Part shown: in pieces, positions 61,699 to 64,000 of the stretch
Layout of the letters: each line of letters begins with the position of its first letter
Numbering within the stretch: position 1 is the first letter of the stretch
NCBI GenBank assembly: GCA_963751615.1
Contig: CAVVVG010000007.1
Coordinates: 310,001 to 374,000, forward strand
Source: Palsa-892 sp963751615
GTDB taxonomy: Bacteria > Pseudomonadota > Alphaproteobacteria > Rhizobiales > Xanthobacteraceae
Direction: 5' to 3'
DNA length: 64,000 bases
The notes under the pieces: model-generated
Database searches by the model: none
What the model was told of the DNA's origin: nothing
What the model saw: the letters and a program-made list of their open reading frames with translations, nothing else
Translations under genes and position numbers: made by a program

Positions 61699-62688
61699 TT
61701 ATGCTGTCGACTGTGATTTCTCTTGCCCGGCCGGCCACACTGTGAACTTGTCAAATTCCGCATCGAGCCCGGCCCGGATATAATCCGAAGTGCGCAACTG
61801 GCCGGCATGCCGCAAGTCCTCGTAACAAGGGACTTCCGTGTTCCGATAAATGATGCCGACCGGAATCGGATCATCGATCGAAGCGATCTCGCGAGCGCGG
61901 TCAATATTAGTCGGATCGTGCTCTTGCTGATTCTTGTAGACCCTGGCCAGATTGGCGCTCAGCCGCAGCCCATGATCATGCGTGAGCAGCAGCGATTTCT
62001 GTGGATTCTGCAGCCACGGATCGAACATCTTCGGTAGGAATTCCGGGCAGCGTTGGATCACCCGAACGAAGGAAAAACCCCGATGCTGGTAGGCCGCGGT
62101 TAAAATGTCATAGAGCACCTCGGGAATCCAATCGACGGCTTGGGCGACGAAGGACACATTCTGAACGCCAAGCGTGACAGTGAGTGGATTGAGCGCCTCA
62201 AGATAGGCACCGCGCGGTGTCGTATTGCTCTTTAACCCGCGCGGCGACGTCGGTGATGCCTGCTTCTTGGTCAACCCATAGACGTGGTTGTCGTGCAGCA
62301 TCACGGTCATATTCATGTTGTAGCGGATGGCGTGAATCCAATGTGCCGCGCCGATACTGCAGCAATCGCCGTCCCCCGTATTGACGAAGACCTGCAATTC
62401 CGGACGTGCCATTTTAATGCCTTCGGCGACCGGGAGCGCGCGGCCGTGGATACCGTGGAAACCGTACGTGTGCATGTAATGCGGCAGCCGGCTGGAGCAG
62501 CCAATCCCCGAAACGAATACGGTCTTTTCAGGATGCAAATTATTGTCGCGGCAGAGCCGCTGTACTGCTGCCAGAATGGCATTGTCGCCGCAACCCGTGC
62601 ACCACCGCGGCACCCCGCCCTGATAGTCCTCGAGGTTGTGATGCTCTTCGTACATGCGAAGCAGGCAATGGGTGGTCTCCAAGGTCAT
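61699..62688 (-). CDS. 2-oxoacid:ferredoxin oxidoreductase beta subunit (TPP-binding)
   Basis: A 329-residue subunit of a pyruvate/2-oxoglutarate:ferredoxin oxidoreductase. RWCTGCGDNAILAAVQRLC gives the CxxC part of the cluster/TPP region, VSGIGCSSRLPHYMHTYGFH follows, and GDGDCCSIGAAHW plus DNHVYGLTKKQASPTSPRG form the thiamine-diphosphate site with a TPTS-like TSP. It would make or use acyl-CoA while reducing ferredoxin. It sits 10 nt after the alpha gene and before the large iron-sulfur protein gene. The substrate, pyruvate or 2-oxoglutarate, cannot be told by eye. Confidence 0.9.
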   Translation of the reverse strand: MTLETTHCLLRMYEEHHNLEDYQGGVPRWCTGCGDNAILAAVQRLCRDNNLHPEKTVFVSGIGCSSRLPHYMHTYGFHGIHGRALPVAEGIKMARPELQVFVNTGDGDCCSIGAAHWIHAIRYNMNMTVMLHDNHVYGLTKKQASPTSPRGLKSNTTPRGAYLEALNPLTVTLGVQNVSFVAQAVDWIPEVLYDILTAAYQHRGFSFVRVIQRCPEFLPKMFDPWLQNPQKSLLLTHDHGLRLSANLARVYKNQQEHDPTNIDRAREIASIDDPIPVGIIYRNTEVPCYEDLRHAGQLRTSDYIRAGLDAEFDKFTVWPAGQEKSQSTA

Positions 62689-62698
62689 GACCTTTTCC

Positions 62699-64000
62699 TC
62701 ATTGTTTCAATTTCTTGCGCAAGGCTTCGATGACGATTCCAGGCTTGATCGGACGGCCACGTACCTCGGTCCAACAGTCAACATCGACGAGATAACGCGA
62801 GCGCAGTAGCATCGCGAGCGCCGAGTAGCGACGGTTGTCCGAGTCGATGATCTCGTTTTTGGGGTCATCGGACCAATTGCTCTCAATCGTCATTACTTTC
62901 CGGAAGCGTTGCATGATCTCCTTCAGACCCGACGCCATCGGCTGCAGGAATTGCAGGTGCACCGAGGAGACCTTTTGTCCCTCCGCCCGCAACCGCTCGA
63001 CTGCTTCCTCGATGGCGCCCTTGGTGCTGCCCCACCCGACCACCAACAAGTCGCCCTTTTCGTCACCGAAAATCTTCGGCGGCTTGAGCGTCTTCTGCAG
63101 GGTGGCAAGCTTCAAACTGCGAGAGCGGAGCCCGTCTTCGTTGTTCAGCGGATCATAGGCGACATGGCTTTCGCGATCATGCGCAAGCCCGGTCAAAGTG
63201 TGCATACCATGCGGCTGGCCGGGGACGAAACGGCGCACAAGACCAGTGGTCGCATCCCAATCGTAGGGTTTGCTGCCTTCCGGCACTGCACTCTGATCGA
63301 ACGGCGGGGCCAGCCAGTCCTCGCTAAATTTCGGCCGCAGAATCGGTTGCTGGGCGGTGGCGAGATTGGCATCCGACAGCACCACCACAACCATGTTGAA
63401 CGTCTCGGCAATCTTGCGCGCGGTAATCATCGTGTAAAAGCAGTCTTCGATGCTGCTCGTCGCCATCACCACTTTTGGCGCGTCCCCGTGGCTGCCGAAC
63501 ATCGACGCCAGCAGATCGCCCTGCTCACCCTTAGTCGGCTGGCCAGTGGAGGGACCGCCGCGCTGGACGTTAACGACGACCAGCGGAATTTCCGCCATTA
63601 CCGCAAGCCCGATCGCCTCCTGTTTGAGCGAATAGCCAGGACCGGAGGTGATGGTGACGGTGCACTTGCCAGCATACGACGCCCCGATCGCGAAGGCACA
63701 GGCGGCAATCTCATCTTCCGCCTGATGCACCAGGCCGCCTACCCTCTCAAACACGTCGCTCAGATAATGTGAAGCGGAGGTCGCTGGCGTGATCGGATAC
63801 ATGGCGCAGATTTCCATGCCCGAAGCGATCACACCCAGTGCGAGCGCCGTATTGCCGTTGACCACGATCTGAGGCTGCGTTGCTCGCGCCGCGGGGATCG
63901 AAAACTTAAAGTCGAGATTGGATTCTGCCCACTGCCAGCCGTAATCGAGCAGCTCGATATTGGTCCTGACGACTTTCTGGTCTTTCTTGCCGAAGGTGAT
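62699..64000 (-). CDS. 2-oxoacid:ferredoxin oxidoreductase alpha subunit, partial (runs off the right edge)
   Basis: 433 residues are visible; the frame is open to the window's last base, so the N-terminal gamma-like domain is cut off. The visible start reads ITFGKKDQKVVRTNIELLDY, then the alpha domain VVNGNTALALGVIASG, AMYPITPATSASHYL, TSGPGYSLKQEAIGLAVMAE and VVVNVQRGGPSTGQPTKGEQ, typical of gamma/alpha fused KorA-type subunits of about 600 residues. The C-terminal part has VSSVHLQFLQPMASGLKEIM. A Met-equivalent GTG near 63865 gives a shorter start, but the continuing conserved frame argues against it. Confidence 0.88.
   Translation of the reverse strand: MTFGKKDQKVVRTNIELLDYGWQWAESNLDFKFSIPAARATQPQIVVNGNTALALGVIASGMEICAMYPITPATSASHYLSDVFERVGGLVHQAEDEIAACAFAIGASYAGKCTVTITSGPGYSLKQEAIGLAVMAEIPLVVVNVQRGGPSTGQPTKGEQGDLLASMFGSHGDAPKVVMATSSIEDCFYTMITARKIAETFNMVVVVLSDANLATAQQPILRPKFSEDWLAPPFDQSAVPEGSKPYDWDATTGLVRRFVPGQPHGMHTLTGLAHDRESHVAYDPLNNEDGLRSRSLKLATLQKTLKPPKIFGDEKGDLLVVGWGSTKGAIEEAVERLRAEGQKVSSVHLQFLQPMASGLKEIMQRFRKVMTIESNWSDDPKNEIIDSDNRRYSALAMLLRSRYLVDVDCWTEVRGRPIKPGIVIEALRKKLKQ

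Noticed and set aside
1..64000. CRISPR arrays, tRNA or rRNA genes, insertion sequences, prophage
   Set aside because: No regularly spaced repeats, cloverleaf-like sequences, transposase or phage-structural motifs were seen while reading both strands.

Overview
The window reads like a chromosomal segment of a heterotrophic alphaproteobacterium, most likely a Hyphomicrobiales member near the Bradyrhizobium/Xanthobacteraceae group. The signs are an Omp25/RopB-type outer-membrane protein, a YdcH small protein, a DUF1488 protein, a perfect FNR/FixK-type box and the abundance of CoA-dependent catabolic genes. The genus is not resolved. No rRNA, tRNA, CRISPR array, transposase or phage gene was recognised.

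Region 1 (1-15,100): after a lone acyl-CoA dehydrogenase (381-1547) and a frameshifted DedA gene comes a minus-strand operon that looks like a complete acyclic-terpene utilisation (atu) pathway. In transcription order it encodes a short-chain dehydrogenase, geranyl-CoA carboxylase beta (AtuC), citronellyl-CoA dehydrogenase (AtuD), a hydratase (AtuE), biotin-containing carboxylase alpha (AtuF), a second acyl-CoA dehydrogenase, AtuA and an acyl-CoA synthetase. A medium-chain reductase/dehydrogenase lies just upstream.

Region 2 (15,100-26,100): an outer-membrane beta-barrel gene with its terminator; a plus-strand operon of metallophosphoesterase, cupredoxin, ECF sigma factor and zinc-finger anti-sigma factor; an LVIVD-repeat protein; a DsbA-like protein coupled to a truncated TauE/SafE gene; and two pirins divergent from an HxlR regulator.

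Region 3 (26,100-32,500): a minus-strand sugar cluster (mannose-6-phosphate isomerase, a GT4 glycosyltransferase with a large C-terminal domain, GH130 phosphorylase/hydrolase, PfkB kinase). It is divergent from a DUF1488 gene, with a perfect TTGAT-N4-ATCAA box between them.

Region 4 (32,600-48,800): a catabolic island. A Liv-type ABC uptake system carries six frameshifts within about 2.4 kb plus a Walker A Lys-to-Arg change. A tandem double-HxlR regulator sits between it and a plus-strand operon: a crotonase lacking both usual glutamates, a three-subunit molybdenum hydroxylase interrupted by a metallo-beta-lactamase-fold lactonase, a divergent SDR, an acyl/aryl-CoA ligase and a carboxymuconolactone-decarboxylase-like protein. 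A similar ~40-bp promoter element precedes both the transporter's binding-protein gene and the hydroxylase operon, suggesting one regulon for an unidentified aromatic or heterocyclic acid.

Region 5 (49,100-64,000): a membrane/J-domain protein apparently split by a frameshift, an unknown protein with a SHExxE motif, a second mostly intact Liv ABC transporter next to a CnbZ-like deaminase, a malic enzyme, and a 2-oxoacid:ferredoxin oxidoreductase operon whose third gene encodes a 744-residue protein ending in a [4Fe-4S] motif. The alpha subunit runs off the right edge.

Limits: assignments rest on reading translations and recalled family motifs. Nine frameshift sites were found in seven genes. 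They may be real decay or assembly errors, and the sequence alone does not fully decide this.
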